Origin: Bacillota bacterium
GTDB taxonomy: Bacteria; Bacillota; Clostridia; Acetivibrionales; DSM-2933
Direction of reading: 5' to 3'
Length of the DNA stretch: 7,609 nt
Assembly: GCA_023441845.1 (NCBI GenBank)
Contig: JAEZNF010000270.1
Coordinates: 1 to 7,609 of the forward strand
This document shows, piece after piece, positions 1 to 6,497 of this stretch (position 1 is its first letter; every line of letters starts with the position of its first letter). The notes beneath the pieces are model-generated. The model made no database searches. It was not told where the DNA came from and saw only the letters and a list, made by a program, of their open reading frames with translations. The position numbers and the translations under genes are program-made.

Positions 1-1893
1 ATATTCACTGTATGCAGGATTCTGAAGCACCATTCCATACTTTGTATTGAGGTATTTATTTGCAGAATCAAGAGCCTTTAATGCTTTTCCGCTCTCAACT
101 CCGATTCCTGCCATTACGCAGAATCCCTGAGGTTCAATAAATATCTTACCTTCTTCATTTTCACTGCTTCCGACTTTATTTCCATAATAGTCGTAAGCAC
201 GCAAGAACCACTCTTTATCATACCCTTCAGTTTCAACACATTTTGCCATCTTCTCAACTTCTGCCATAACATTTTTGCTCTTCTCCGGGTTATTCAGCTT
301 ATCGTAGAGTTTTGCAAATTCTTTTCCGATATATACGAACATACCGCCAATAAACACAGATTCAGCGGTCCTGCCAGTCTTGTTTCCGCATGTCTGGAAT
401 GATTCGTCCGGATTGGCTGAGAAGCAGTTAAGGTTAAGACAGTCATTCCAGTCGGCTCTTCCTATCAAAGGCAGTCCATGAGGTCCTAAATTGTTTAATG
501 TATAGTTAAATGACTTTTCCAAATGCACCATTAAGGTAGCTGTATTATTTACATTACAGTCAAACGGTACGCTTTCTTCAAGTATGGAAAAATCTCCTGT
601 TTCCTTAATATAGGCAGTAGTAGCAAGAATTAACCACAAAGGATCGTCATTAAATCCTCCGCCAATCTCGTTATTACCCTTCTTCGTCAGAGGCTGATAC
701 TGATGATATGCACTTCCGTCTTCAAACTGGGTTGACGCTATATCAATTATTCTCTGACGTGCTTTTTCCGGTATTTGATGTACAAAGCCCAGCAAGTCCT
801 GATTGGAATCTCTGAAACCCATACCTCTTCCGATACCTGTTTCAAAATATGATGCGCTTCTTGACATGTTAAACGTAACCATACACTGGTACGGATTCCA
901 TATATTAACCATCCTGTCAAGCTTCTCATCATTCGACTTTATGGTATACTTGGAAAGCAGGTTGCTCCAGTGAATTTTTAATGCTTCAAATGCCTTATCT
1001 ACAGCACTGTCATCCTTGTACTTTTCTATTACCTTATGAGCTTTTTCTTTGTTAATAATGCCTTTTGATGCCCATTTTTCTTCATTCTCGGCATAATCAA
1101 TATATCCAAGTACAAATATAAATGTCTTTTCTTCCTGAGGATTAAGGCTTATATTAATACCATGAGATGCTATCGGATTCCAGCCTGTAGCTACAGAATT
1201 GCGCGATTTGCCCTCTGCTACAACTTCTGGTTCGTGAAGTCCGTTAAATTGTCCAAGGAATGAATCCCTGTCTGTATCATAACCATCTATAGGCTGGTTT
1301 ACACTGTAAAAAGAATAGTGGTTTCTTCTTTCCCTATAGTCGGTTTTATGATAGATCGTACTGCCTTCAATTTCAACAGCACCAATACTATAGGTTCTCT
1401 GGTAGTTTGTCATATCATCATAAGCATTCCAGAGGCAAAATTCAATAAATGAAAACATCTTGATATTTTTATTTTCACTGCTTAAATTTTTAATCTTTAC
1501 TCTATGTATTTCGGCATTATCCCCTATGGGTACCATATACAATACTTCTGTCTCTATTTGGTCCTTAATGCTTTTTATTTTTGTATATCCCATACCATGT
1601 CTGCATTCATAACTGTCAAGATCTTTTTTGACAGGCATCCATGTCGGCGAGTAATACTCCTTGCCATTATTAATATATAAGTAACGGCCGCCATTATCAA
1701 TCGGTATATTATTATACCTGTATCTTGTCAATCTTCTGAGCCTGGCATCCTTGTAGAAACAATAGCCGCCTGCAGTGTTTGATATTAATCCGAAAAATTC
1801 TTCACTGCCTAAGTAGTTTATCCAGGGATATGGAGTTTTTGGCGTATTAATTACATACTCCCTGTTCTTATCGTCAAAGTACCCAAATTTCAT
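1..1893 (-). CDS. cbp: Cellobiose phosphorylase (GH94), 5' part, truncated by window edge
   Basis: The cytosolic enzyme splits cellobiose with phosphate into glucose 1-phosphate and glucose. The reading frame is open from the ATG at 1893 to base 1, giving 631 residues; the C. thermocellum enzyme is about 811, so the end of the catalytic (alpha/alpha)6 barrel and the C-terminal jelly-roll domain lie outside. The N-terminus ([20 protein letters not shown]) and long internal stretches match the C. thermocellum protein as I recall it. The first ~270 residues correspond to the beta-sandwich domain. The glucose-site motif [12 protein letters not shown] is at about 355-366, and [11 protein letters not shown] surrounds D484. 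R356, D362, W482 and D484 equal R362, D368, W488 and the general acid D490 of the Cellvibrio gilvus enzyme (from memory) with a constant offset of six. An AGGAG ribosome binding site at 1904-1908, 10 bases before the ATG, supports the start. The gene lies downstream of the importer operon on the same strand but has its own long leader. Cellodextrin phosphorylase is a less likely alternative. Confidence 0.95.
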   Translation of the reverse strand, partial: MKFGYFDDKNREYVINTPKTPYPWINYLGSEEFFGLISNTAGGYCFYKDARLRRLTRYRYNNIPIDNGGRYLYINNGKEYYSPTWMPVKKDLDSYECRHGMGYTKIKSIKDQIETEVLYMVPIGDNAEIHRVKIKNLSSENKNIKMFSFIEFCLWNAYDDMTNYQRTYSIGAVEIEGSTIYHKTDYRERRNHYSFYSVNQPIDGYDTDRDSFLGQFNGLHEPEVVAEGKSRNSVATGWNPIASHGINISLNPQEEKTFIFVLGYIDYAENEEKWASKGIINKEKAHKVIEKYKDDSAVDKAFEALKIHWSNLLSKYTIKSNDEKLDRMVNIWNPYQCMVTFNMSRSASYFETGIGRGMGFRDSNQDLLGFVHQIPEKARQRIIDIASTQFEDGSAYHQYQPLTKKGNNEIGGGFNDDPLWLILATTAYIKETGDFSILEESVPFDCNVNNTATLMVHLEKSFNYTLNNLGPHGLPLIGRADWNDCLNLNCFSANPDESFQTCGNKTGRTAESVFIGGMFVYIGKEFAKLYDKLNNPEKSKNVMAEVEKMAKCVETEGYDKEWFLRAYDYYGNKVGSSENEEGKIFIEPQGFCVMAGIGVESGKALKALDSANKYLNTKYGMVLQNPAYSEY

Positions 1894-1942
1894 CAGTATT
1901 ATGCTCCTTTTTTGTATTTTTGCATCACATCCTTATAGAAAC

Positions 1943-2073
1943 CGAACTCTAAAATTAACTTTATTCCGGCCGGAAAAATCCCTACTGCCAAATTTTTCCG
2001 GCCCGGGTGTATGGGCAAGCAACGCAGCAAAGCGTAGTAACCAGCCCCAGAATAAATTAAGGCACAGAGTTCG
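1943..2073 (-). ncRNA. Nested palindromic 131-base structure in the phosphorylase leader (candidate structured RNA or palindromic element)
   Basis: Directly visible pairings: an outer 8-bp arm CGAACTCT (1943-1950) with AGAGTTCG (2066-2073); TTAA 1955-1958 with 2057-2060, and TTTATTC 1960-1966 with GAATAAA 2050-2056, separated by a bulge at 1959; a perfect 12-bp hairpin GGCCGGAAAAAT (1968-1979) with 1992-2003 around a 12-base loop; and a weaker hairpin, GGGC 2013-2016 with GCCC 2044-2047, enclosing ACGC 2022-2025 with GCGT 2032-2035. Together they form a closed three-way junction. In the phosphorylase transcript it ends about 50 bases before the start codon, and the 12-bp hairpin has no U-tract, so it is not a simple terminator. 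The stretch is clearly richer in G and C than its flanks. It matches no riboswitch consensus I can recall. A MITE-like insertion with imperfect terminal inverted repeats is an equal alternative. Confidence 0.5.
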
Positions 2074-2082
2074 TTATCTTTT

Positions 2083-2186
2083 TAGATAAACAACAATAAA
2101 ATTAAATTTATTCAGCGCTCAAAAAAGCGTTAAAGCATCACTATTTTTCGCTACTTAATATTATAAGGTATAAAGTTATTTATCCT
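2083..2186 (-). repeat. Shared upstream element, copy A (sense to phosphorylase gene)
   Basis: The reverse complement of this stretch aligns over its whole length with 6498-6600 on the plus strand. I count about 13 mismatches and one gap in 104 columns (about 87%). It includes an identical core of more than 20 bases around GCGAAAAATAGTGATGC. It lies roughly 190 bases before the phosphorylase start, in the same orientation to that gene as copy B has to the gene at 6644. The homology stops 10 bases before the nested palindrome. It may be a shared promoter/regulator site or a conserved RNA leader. Inside it, a small hairpin can form at 2121-2148 (AAAAATAGTG with CGCTTTTTT, nine-base loop). Confidence 0.85.
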
Positions 2187-2198
2187 TAGTGATGAACA

Positions 2199-2227
2199 AT
2201 TCTATCTAGTATTATAACTTAAAACAA
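2199..2227 (-). promoter_or_regulatory. Candidate sigma-A-type promoter for the phosphorylase gene
   Basis: On the minus strand, TTGTTT (2222-2227) is followed after 17 bases by TAGAAT (2199-2204). Transcription would begin near 2192, just before copy A of the shared element, so that element would be the first part of the mRNA. The boxes are only fair matches, and a perfect TATAAT (2211-2216) nearby lacks a good -35, so the assignment is tentative. Confidence 0.35.
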
Positions 2228-2290
2228 TTCAAAAATATACTTTTACCTACAAAAAGACCATTATAAGTTGACGATTAATACATTGAACCT

Positions 2291-2341
2291 TATAACAGCC
2301 TTATATTGTATATTATTAAATTTATGATATCCGCTGTTATA
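2291..2341. repeat. 9-bp inverted repeat upstream of the phosphorylase promoter
   Basis: TATAACAGC at 2291-2299 and GCTGTTATA at 2333-2341 are perfect inverted copies separated by 33 AT-rich bases. They sit about 65-140 bases upstream of the candidate promoter, where two half-sites for a regulator might be. With no third copy seen, a role is only inferred. Confidence 0.3.
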
Positions 2342-2381
2342 GACAGGCTACTTTATATCAATAGCTCTTCCAGTACTCGGA

Positions 2382-2397
2382 AAGCGGTAATCCGCTT
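2382..2397. promoter_or_regulatory. Operator-like palindrome AAGCGG-TAAT-CCGCTT
   Basis: A perfect 6-bp inverted repeat with a four-base centre lies in otherwise AT-rich spacer. Size and symmetry suit a repressor such as a LacI-family protein, but it is about 170 bases upstream of the candidate promoter and may simply be a small hairpin in the 3' end of the importer transcript. It is a poor match to the CcpA cre consensus at both ends. Confidence 0.25.
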
Positions 2398-2490
2398 AAT
2401 CCACATGTACTAGAATTCTTGTAATTAAAGCGCCTCATCTTTTAATGGAAAAACTTGGCTCTTATCCGGATAAAATATCATTGCCGGGTA

Positions 2491-2530
2491 TAAACACCTA
2501 ATATTGAATCAATCAATATTAGGTTGTTTA
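2491..2530 (-). terminator. Candidate terminator or 3' stabilising hairpin of the importer operon
   Basis: CCTAATATTGA (2497-2507) pairs perfectly with TCAATATTAGG (2513-2523) around a five-base loop. The pairing continues outward through TAAAC (2491-2495) with GTTTA (2526-2530) after one bulged base. It is about 90 bases beyond the stop codon of the last permease gene. The stem is AT-rich and a true U-tract is missing on either strand, so termination may be weak or the hairpin may only protect the 3' end. Confidence 0.4.
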
Positions 2531-2618
2531 ATAAATTTCCCCATTAATCACAACTAAAGTATAAATCTCCTTTTTACTAAATAAACCAGGTTTTGCAACT
2601 ATAAATAGTTTTGCAATT

Positions 2619-3515
2619 TTATTCTTTAACTGCACCGGCAGTAAGACCACCGATTATATATTTTGAACAAAACAGGAAAACAATCATTATAGGCAACATG
2701 GAAAGCGCTATACAAACGTTTACTGCACCATAGTCATTCTGGTAAGTTCCTTTTGATAAGGCTGTCCAGAGAGGCATGGTATAATTAGACTCAGAACCTA
2801 AAATCAAAAGCGGCAGCAGGTAGCTGTTCCATGAAGTAATAAATGTAAATATTGACATTGTAGCAATTGATGGAATTATCATTGGGATTACAATTCTGTT
2901 GAAAATTCTGAATTCTCCGCATCCGTCAATTCTTGCCGACTCCATAACAGAATCGGGAACCGTCTGCTGAATATAGTATCTTACAAAGAAAACGATTGTT
3001 GCACTAGCAATAGCAGGTATTATTAATGCAAGAAGGTTGTCTCTTAAATGGAGCTTATTACAAACATCAAAAAAACCGACCAACGCTATCTGCGGAGGTA
3101 TAATTAATGACATTAGCACTACAGCAAACAAAGTCTCTTTGCCTTTAAACTTATACTTAGCAAAACCAAACGCAGTCATAGCACCAAAATATGCTGCAAG
3201 CAAAGTAGCAAATACAGCAACTATAAGACTGTTCTTAAAACCGCTCCAAATCGGCACAAGCTTAATCATTCTACCGTAATTGTCAAAAAATGCTGTTCCA
3301 GGTAAAAGACACAATTGCTGTGCTACCATATCATTTGTTTGCGTACTGTTCATAATCATTATATAAAACGGTATGAAACAAATAGCGGCCAATACAGTAA
3401 AAAATATATAAGTAAGTATATTAGTTACTGATATGTTCTTTTTCTTTTTTACAACTTTAAAATTGCTGTTTAAATTTTTTGCAGTGGCCCCACTATAGTT
3501 TGCACTATAGCTCAT
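2619..3515 (-). CDS. ABC sugar transporter permease, second subunit (MalG/AraQ type; CuaC-like)
   Basis: Inner-membrane subunit of a carbohydrate importer of the CUT1 class. I place the start at the ATG at 3515 (298 residues, MSYSANYSGA...): AGGGG lies eight bases before it, whereas a GTG three codons upstream overlaps that site. A basic cytoplasmic N-terminus (KVVKKKKN) precedes about six hydrophobic segments (roughly 32-54, 95-117, 129-149, 160-179, 213-233, 265-285). The EAA loop that docks the ATPase is ESARIDGCGEFRIFNRIVIP at about 192-211, with Ser in place of the first Ala of EAA, which is seen in this subfamily. The C-terminus GLTAGAVKE is typical of MalG-type permeases. The stop of the preceding permease gene is 21 bases upstream, so the two are co-transcribed and probably form a heterodimer. 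Substrate (cellobiose/cellodextrins) is inferred from the neighbouring phosphorylase. Confidence 0.92.
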   Translation of the reverse strand: MSYSANYSGATAKNLNSNFKVVKKKKNISVTNILTYIFFTVLAAICFIPFYIMIMNSTQTNDMVAQQLCLLPGTAFFDNYGRMIKLVPIWSGFKNSLIVAVFATLLAAYFGAMTAFGFAKYKFKGKETLFAVVLMSLIIPPQIALVGFFDVCNKLHLRDNLLALIIPAIASATIVFFVRYYIQQTVPDSVMESARIDGCGEFRIFNRIVIPMIIPSIATMSIFTFITSWNSYLLPLLILGSESNYTMPLWTALSKGTYQNDYGAVNVCIALSMLPIMIVFLFCSKYIIGGLTAGAVKE

Positions 3516-3536
3516 TTTATTCACCCCTAATTCTTA

Positions 3537-4448
3537 TTAAACTTTTCCCATATTTTTGTCTAACAACTTGAATGCCAACCCAGCAAATACAAGTATTACC
3601 AAAAACATACCGACATAGATAGTCGCACCGTAACCGTAGTTGTAGTTCTTAACCATCATGTTATACATGTAGTTTACCATAGTATATGCTTTGTCCATAG
3701 GAGCTCCCGATCCGCCTGTTATAACATAAGGAACGTCAAACATTGCCAGACCTCCGATAACAGAAGTAACAATATTGTAAATGATACTTCCTTTAATGCT
3801 TGGCAGTGTAATCCTCCAGAATGTCTGCCATCTGTTTGCTCCATCAACACGTGCTGCTTCATAAATATCGTCTGGAATCGCTTTTATGCCGGACATGAAT
3901 ATAATCATACTATATCCAAACCACATCCAGAATTGAATGAAAGAAATAGTAAAACGTGTAGCAGTAGGATCCTGAAGCCAGTTGAAATTCTCTGTTAAGA
4001 CATTCAAGCCAACTAATATCTTGTTCAAAGAACCGGTTTGCCAGTCCATTATATAATAGAACAAAACACCAACTGACGCCATTGTTACAAGGTTAGGCAA
4101 ATAATAAATTGCCCTGAAAAAACCTTTTCCCTTAATGGTTGAAAAATTATCAGCCAATATGGCAGCGATAATAACTGCAAATACCATCTGAGGCACTACA
4201 TTAAAGAAATATATAAAAAACGTATTTGCAATAGTCTGGTAAAACAGTCCGTCTTTAAGTAATTCGGCAAAGTTCGCAAGTCCTATAAATTCTGCAGCTG
4301 TCGTTGAACCGTCCCATTTAAAGAAGCTCATTACTACAGTAAACATCATCGGATAAATATTAAATATTAACAGTGTTATAAAAAAAGGAGCGGTAAAAAT
4401 ATAGCCAAAATGACCGTATTTATCTCCTGCTTTTAATTTTTTTAACAA
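3537..4448 (-). CDS. ABC sugar transporter permease, first subunit (MalF/UgpA type; CuaB-like)
   Basis: Inner-membrane partner of the downstream permease. I choose the TTG at 4448 as start (303 residues, MLKKLKAGDKYGHFGY...), because AGGAGG (4456-4461) lies seven bases before it; the in-frame ATG seven codons upstream has no ribosome binding site and would place AGGAGG inside the gene. There are about six membrane segments (roughly 14-43, 73-98, 113-135, 168-188, 222-240, 273-297). The EAA loop EAARVDGANRWQTFWRITLP is at 197-216 and is a textbook match. FDVPYVITGGSGAP at 237-250 is a signature of MalF/UgpA-type sugar permeases. A strong hairpin separates it from the binding-protein gene, suggesting less mRNA for the permeases than for the binding protein. 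Cellodextrin specificity is inferred from context. Confidence 0.92.
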   Translation of the reverse strand: MLKKLKAGDKYGHFGYIFTAPFFITLLIFNIYPMMFTVVMSFFKWDGSTTAAEFIGLANFAELLKDGLFYQTIANTFFIYFFNVVPQMVFAVIIAAILADNFSTIKGKGFFRAIYYLPNLVTMASVGVLFYYIMDWQTGSLNKILVGLNVLTENFNWLQDPTATRFTISFIQFWMWFGYSMIIFMSGIKAIPDDIYEAARVDGANRWQTFWRITLPSIKGSIIYNIVTSVIGGLAMFDVPYVITGGSGAPMDKAYTMVNYMYNMMVKNYNYGYGATIYVGMFLVILVFAGLAFKLLDKNMGKV

Positions 4449-4455
4449 GGTTCCC

Positions 4456-4461
4456 CCTCCT
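4456..4461 (-). promoter_or_regulatory. Ribosome binding site that fixes a TTG start
   Basis: AGGAGG on the minus strand, extended by a run of G (TAGGAGGGGG), is seven bases from the TTG at 4446-4448. It lies downstream of the in-frame ATG at 4467-4469, so it can only serve the TTG. Confidence 0.75.
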
Positions 4462-4476
4462 ACTATCATTATTAAT

Positions 4477-4512
4477 TGCGCCCTATTAACCCTTTTGGGT
4501 TAATAGGGCGCA
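4477..4512 (-). repeat. Perfect 16-bp intercistronic hairpin between binding-protein and permease genes
   Basis: TGCGCCCTATTAACCC (4477-4492) and its exact reverse complement (4497-4512) flank a four-base loop (AAAA in the mRNA). It starts 13 bases after the stop codon of the binding-protein gene and ends 15 bases before AGGAGG of the permease gene. With no U-tract, it does not look like a full terminator. The likely role is to block 3' exonucleases, or to set partial attenuation or processing, so that binding protein exceeds permease, as the malE-malF intergenic repeats do in enteric bacteria. Confidence 0.85.
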
Positions 4513-4525
4513 TAAGCTTAGTAGA

Positions 4526-5902
4526 TTATTCTACAGTGATATCTTTTAAGTTCTGTTTAACTTTTGTCTTCAACTGTGATATAACATCATCCTTGGATTT
4601 AACTTTACCTGCGAGGTAGGACTTCATTATATCGTTGAATGCGTTTTCAATTGTATCATCGTACTGAGTTAATACAGCACCGTTTATAGATCCAACCAAT
4701 GGTTCATAGAATTTGAAGAGGTTTTGACCCATGATTGCATCATCTACATCAGTTGCAGTTGATTTTTCTTTGAGCAATGACAAGCTGTTTGGAATATCTC
4801 CAGTCTGCTTGTTCCATTCTTCCATATGTGCCTTGTCAGATGTCCACCATTTGATGAATTCCCAAGCCAATTCAGGTTGAGCAGCTTTTTCATAAATACC
4901 ATACCATGTGCCGCCCCAGAAGTAGTTGAACGGACCTTTAGCGATTGACCATCTTCCGCCGTCTTTAGCTTTTGGATCGTTTGAACCGATTATCCACGGC
5001 ACGCCCCATGTAGGAACAGTCCAACACATTGCCTGCTCGTCAGCTGCTATAGCTGAAGACCATCCTGGTGACCAAGCATCGAAACCAGATTCATACTTGT
5101 TGTCTCTCATTTCTTTTGAGAATTCAATTAAATCAATAACTTTCTGGTCTATGCTGAGCTTATTGTCAACTACCCAACCAGCGTCACGTCCACCGAGAGC
5201 TATCTTCTTCATTTCTTCCCAGCTTGGGAACAATGCAACTTTTCCACCGCTAGCTTCTTTTAATTTTTTAGCAGTTTCAAGAATCTTATCCTGGCTTGAA
5301 AGCATATCGCCTATTTCTGCTGCGTCATCAGTACCGAGGTATTTCTTAGCAACAGCTTTTTTGAAACCGATACCACCTGCAGTAACCTGATGTGATAAAG
5401 CTCTTACTACACCAGTAGTATCTGTACCAACATCAATTGTGTACTTAGCCATGTCACCGCTAACTGTTTTAGCTTTTTCAGTGAGGTCAACCCATCCGCC
5501 TTTGAGTTCAACAACTCTCTTAACGAATGCTGATTCAGCTGTGAATATGTCAGGAACGCCTGATCCGGATCTTACAGCTGAAGTGAGTTTGTTGATATAC
5601 TGTTGGTCTTTGTCAGGTATAACCGTAACCTTCAAATCAACATTTTTGTAAGTAGACTCGAAAGACTTCTCAATGTTTGGAGCTTCGTCCTTGTTGAAGT
5701 GCCACATAGTGAGCTCGCCTTTGAATGACAACGGATCTACTGCTGTTTCAGATGGAACAACAGATGCCTCCGGAGATGCTGGAGCTGATACCTCAGCTGA
5801 TGGTGATGCTACTGGTTCTTCTTTCTTATTGCAGCCAGCAAATATTCCAGCTACCATAAAGACACATACCACTAGAGATAATACCTTTTTTGACTTTTTC
5901 AT
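4526..5902 (-). CDS. Sugar-binding lipoprotein of ABC importer (extracellular solute-binding protein family 1; CuaA-like)
   Basis: Captures sugar outside the cell and delivers it to the two permeases encoded downstream. The 458-residue product starts with a lipoprotein signal peptide: KKSKK, a hydrophobic core, and lipobox FAGC with the lipidated Cys at 24. A Ser/Pro/Ala/Glu-rich linker (about 28-56) tethers the domain to the membrane. The two-lobed binding fold follows, with GELTMWHF (about 61-68), PDIFTAES at about 118, and late family motifs around GGTWYGIYEKAAQPELAWEF and QTGDIPNSL. Many Trp residues suit sugar stacking. AAGGAGG (5910-5916) is seven bases before the ATG. It is the first gene of the operon, with promoter at 6048-6076 and a leader of about 140 bases. 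Length is usual for the family. The substrate is inferred to be cellobiose or cellodextrins from the phosphorylase gene next in line; residues alone do not prove it. Confidence 0.93.
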   Translation of the reverse strand: MKKSKKVLSLVVCVFMVAGIFAGCNKKEEPVASPSAEVSAPASPEASVVPSETAVDPLSFKGELTMWHFNKDEAPNIEKSFESTYKNVDLKVTVIPDKDQQYINKLTSAVRSGSGVPDIFTAESAFVKRVVELKGGWVDLTEKAKTVSGDMAKYTIDVGTDTTGVVRALSHQVTAGGIGFKKAVAKKYLGTDDAAEIGDMLSSQDKILETAKKLKEASGGKVALFPSWEEMKKIALGGRDAGWVVDNKLSIDQKVIDLIEFSKEMRDNKYESGFDAWSPGWSSAIAADEQAMCWTVPTWGVPWIIGSNDPKAKDGGRWSIAKGPFNYFWGGTWYGIYEKAAQPELAWEFIKWWTSDKAHMEEWNKQTGDIPNSLSLLKEKSTATDVDDAIMGQNLFKFYEPLVGSINGAVLTQYDDTIENAFNDIMKSYLAGKVKSKDDVISQLKTKVKQNLKDITVE

Positions 5903-5950
5903 TTCTTTTCCTCCTTCTATGTAATTGGGTATTTATATTAAGTCTGCGCA

Positions 5951-5969
5951 TGAATAGTATAACTATACA
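5951..5969. promoter_or_regulatory. Operator-like palindrome in the importer leader
   Basis: The minus strand reads TGTATAGT-TAT-ACTATTCA, an inverted repeat matching in seven of eight positions per arm. It lies about 75 bases downstream of the predicted transcription start and about 48 bases before the start codon. A regulator bound here could block elongation; alternatively it is a small mRNA hairpin. No second copy was found in the window. Confidence 0.3.
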
Positions 5970-6047
5970 CACACATATTAATATCGAAATAAAGCGTTCC
6001 AATGTCCATATATCAGGCACTTTTCTGTTTTTAGCTCTTACGTTATA

Positions 6048-6076
6048 ATCTTAAATCTCATGATAAAATATGTCAA
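6048..6076 (-). promoter_or_regulatory. Sigma-A promoter of the importer operon
   Basis: On the minus strand a perfect TTGACA (6071-6076) is followed after exactly 17 bases by TAAGAT (6048-6053). Transcription would start near 6041, leaving about 140 bases of untranslated leader before the binding-protein gene. Twelve bases upstream of the -35 box is GCTTTTGAGC (6088-6097), which resembles the CTTTTTGAG / CTTTTTTGAG part of the shared element at 6498 and 2083. Confidence 0.7.
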
Positions 6077-6204
6077 GGTATTATTTTGCTCAAAAGCTAA
6101 CCAGTAAATTACGCAAATAACAGAACAGTGCAATTTTTTTCACATTTTGATATATCTTTTGTTTTAAGCAACGACTTGCCCAGGATCTGCAAATAACTGA
6201 CCCT

Positions 6205-6309
6205 TTAGCAGTATAAAATTAGCACATAATATAAATAAGTTAAATCCCTATTGTCAATTTCAATTTTCACACCATCTTCATCTATTTTATCATTTTTGTC
6301 TAAAAGCAT
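6205..6309 (-). pseudogene. Doubtful 34-codon open frame, possible gene remnant
   Basis: An ATG at 6309 opens a frame reading MLLDKNDKIDEDGVKIEIDN... and ending with TAA at 6205. The first 22 codons give charged, protein-like sequence, and the frame stays open nine codons further upstream (KSILEA before the Met). There is no good ribosome binding site, and the last codons turn hydrophobic and AT-driven. It could be the decayed end of an older gene, a tiny real gene, or chance. I do not recognise the family. Confidence 0.15.
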
Positions 6310-6446
6310 AGCTTCCAAAATAGATTTTACTAAAAATATTGTTAATTGTCACTAAAAAAATTTATTTTTAATAAAAATATTCTACTCCATATATATTAAT
6401 TTATTTTTCAATATAATATTTATACAAAATAATTTACTTTATTAAC

Positions 6447-6478
6447 ATCATTTTTAGAAATAAAATTTTAAAAATGAT
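6447..6478. repeat. 10-bp AT-rich inverted repeat before copy B
   Basis: ATCATTTTTA (6447-6456) and TAAAAATGAT (6469-6478) are perfect inverted copies around 12 bases. It ends 20 bases before copy B of the shared element, so it may be a regulator site for the gene at 6644. AT-rich DNA makes chance palindromes more likely, and copy A has no counterpart. Confidence 0.25.
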
Positions 6479-6497
6479 ATAAACTAAAGATATATTT

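Larger units (their letters stand above)
1894..2618 (-). other. 725-base intergenic region with the long leader of the phosphorylase gene
   Basis: I see no credible gene here on either strand; open frames are short, lack ribosome binding sites and cross the palindromes. Read on the minus strand from the end of the importer operon, it contains a candidate terminator hairpin (2491-2530), two inverted repeats (2382-2397 and 2291-2341), a candidate promoter (2199-2227), copy A of the shared element (2083-2186), a GC-richer nested palindrome (1943-2073), and the ribosome binding site of the phosphorylase gene. The promoter would give a leader of about 300 bases, unusually long. Part of the phosphorylase mRNA could also come from read-through of the importer operon. 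Confidence 0.75.
6077..6497. other. Very AT-rich divergent spacer without a convincing gene
   Basis: This stretch separates the leftward importer operon from the rightward glucan-binding gene. It is dominated by A/T runs, especially from 6340 on. Apart from a doubtful 34-codon frame (6205-6309) and an inverted repeat (6447-6478), I see no gene, RNA motif or mobile element. Its composition would suit intrinsically bent DNA and upstream promoter contacts for both directions. Confidence 0.6.

Noticed and set aside
1943..2073. Known riboswitch (c-di-GMP, ZTP, cobalamin, glycine) in the phosphorylase leader
   Set aside because: Short strings such as CCGGGCCGG or GGGCAAGCAACGCAGC recall parts of those consensuses, but the conserved cores and stem order do not match.
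1901..2089. 62-codon plus-strand open frame across the phosphorylase leader
   Set aside because: It has no ribosome binding site, runs through the nested palindrome and the antisense of the leader, and resembles no protein.
2378..2397. CcpA cre site
   Set aside because: GGAAAGCGGTAATCC fits only the centre of the consensus; the flanking TG and CA positions fail, and it is far from any start.
4926..5924. Several plus-strand open frames opposite the binding-protein gene
   Set aside because: They are antisense shadows of a clearly coding gene, with low-complexity or unnatural composition and no start signals.
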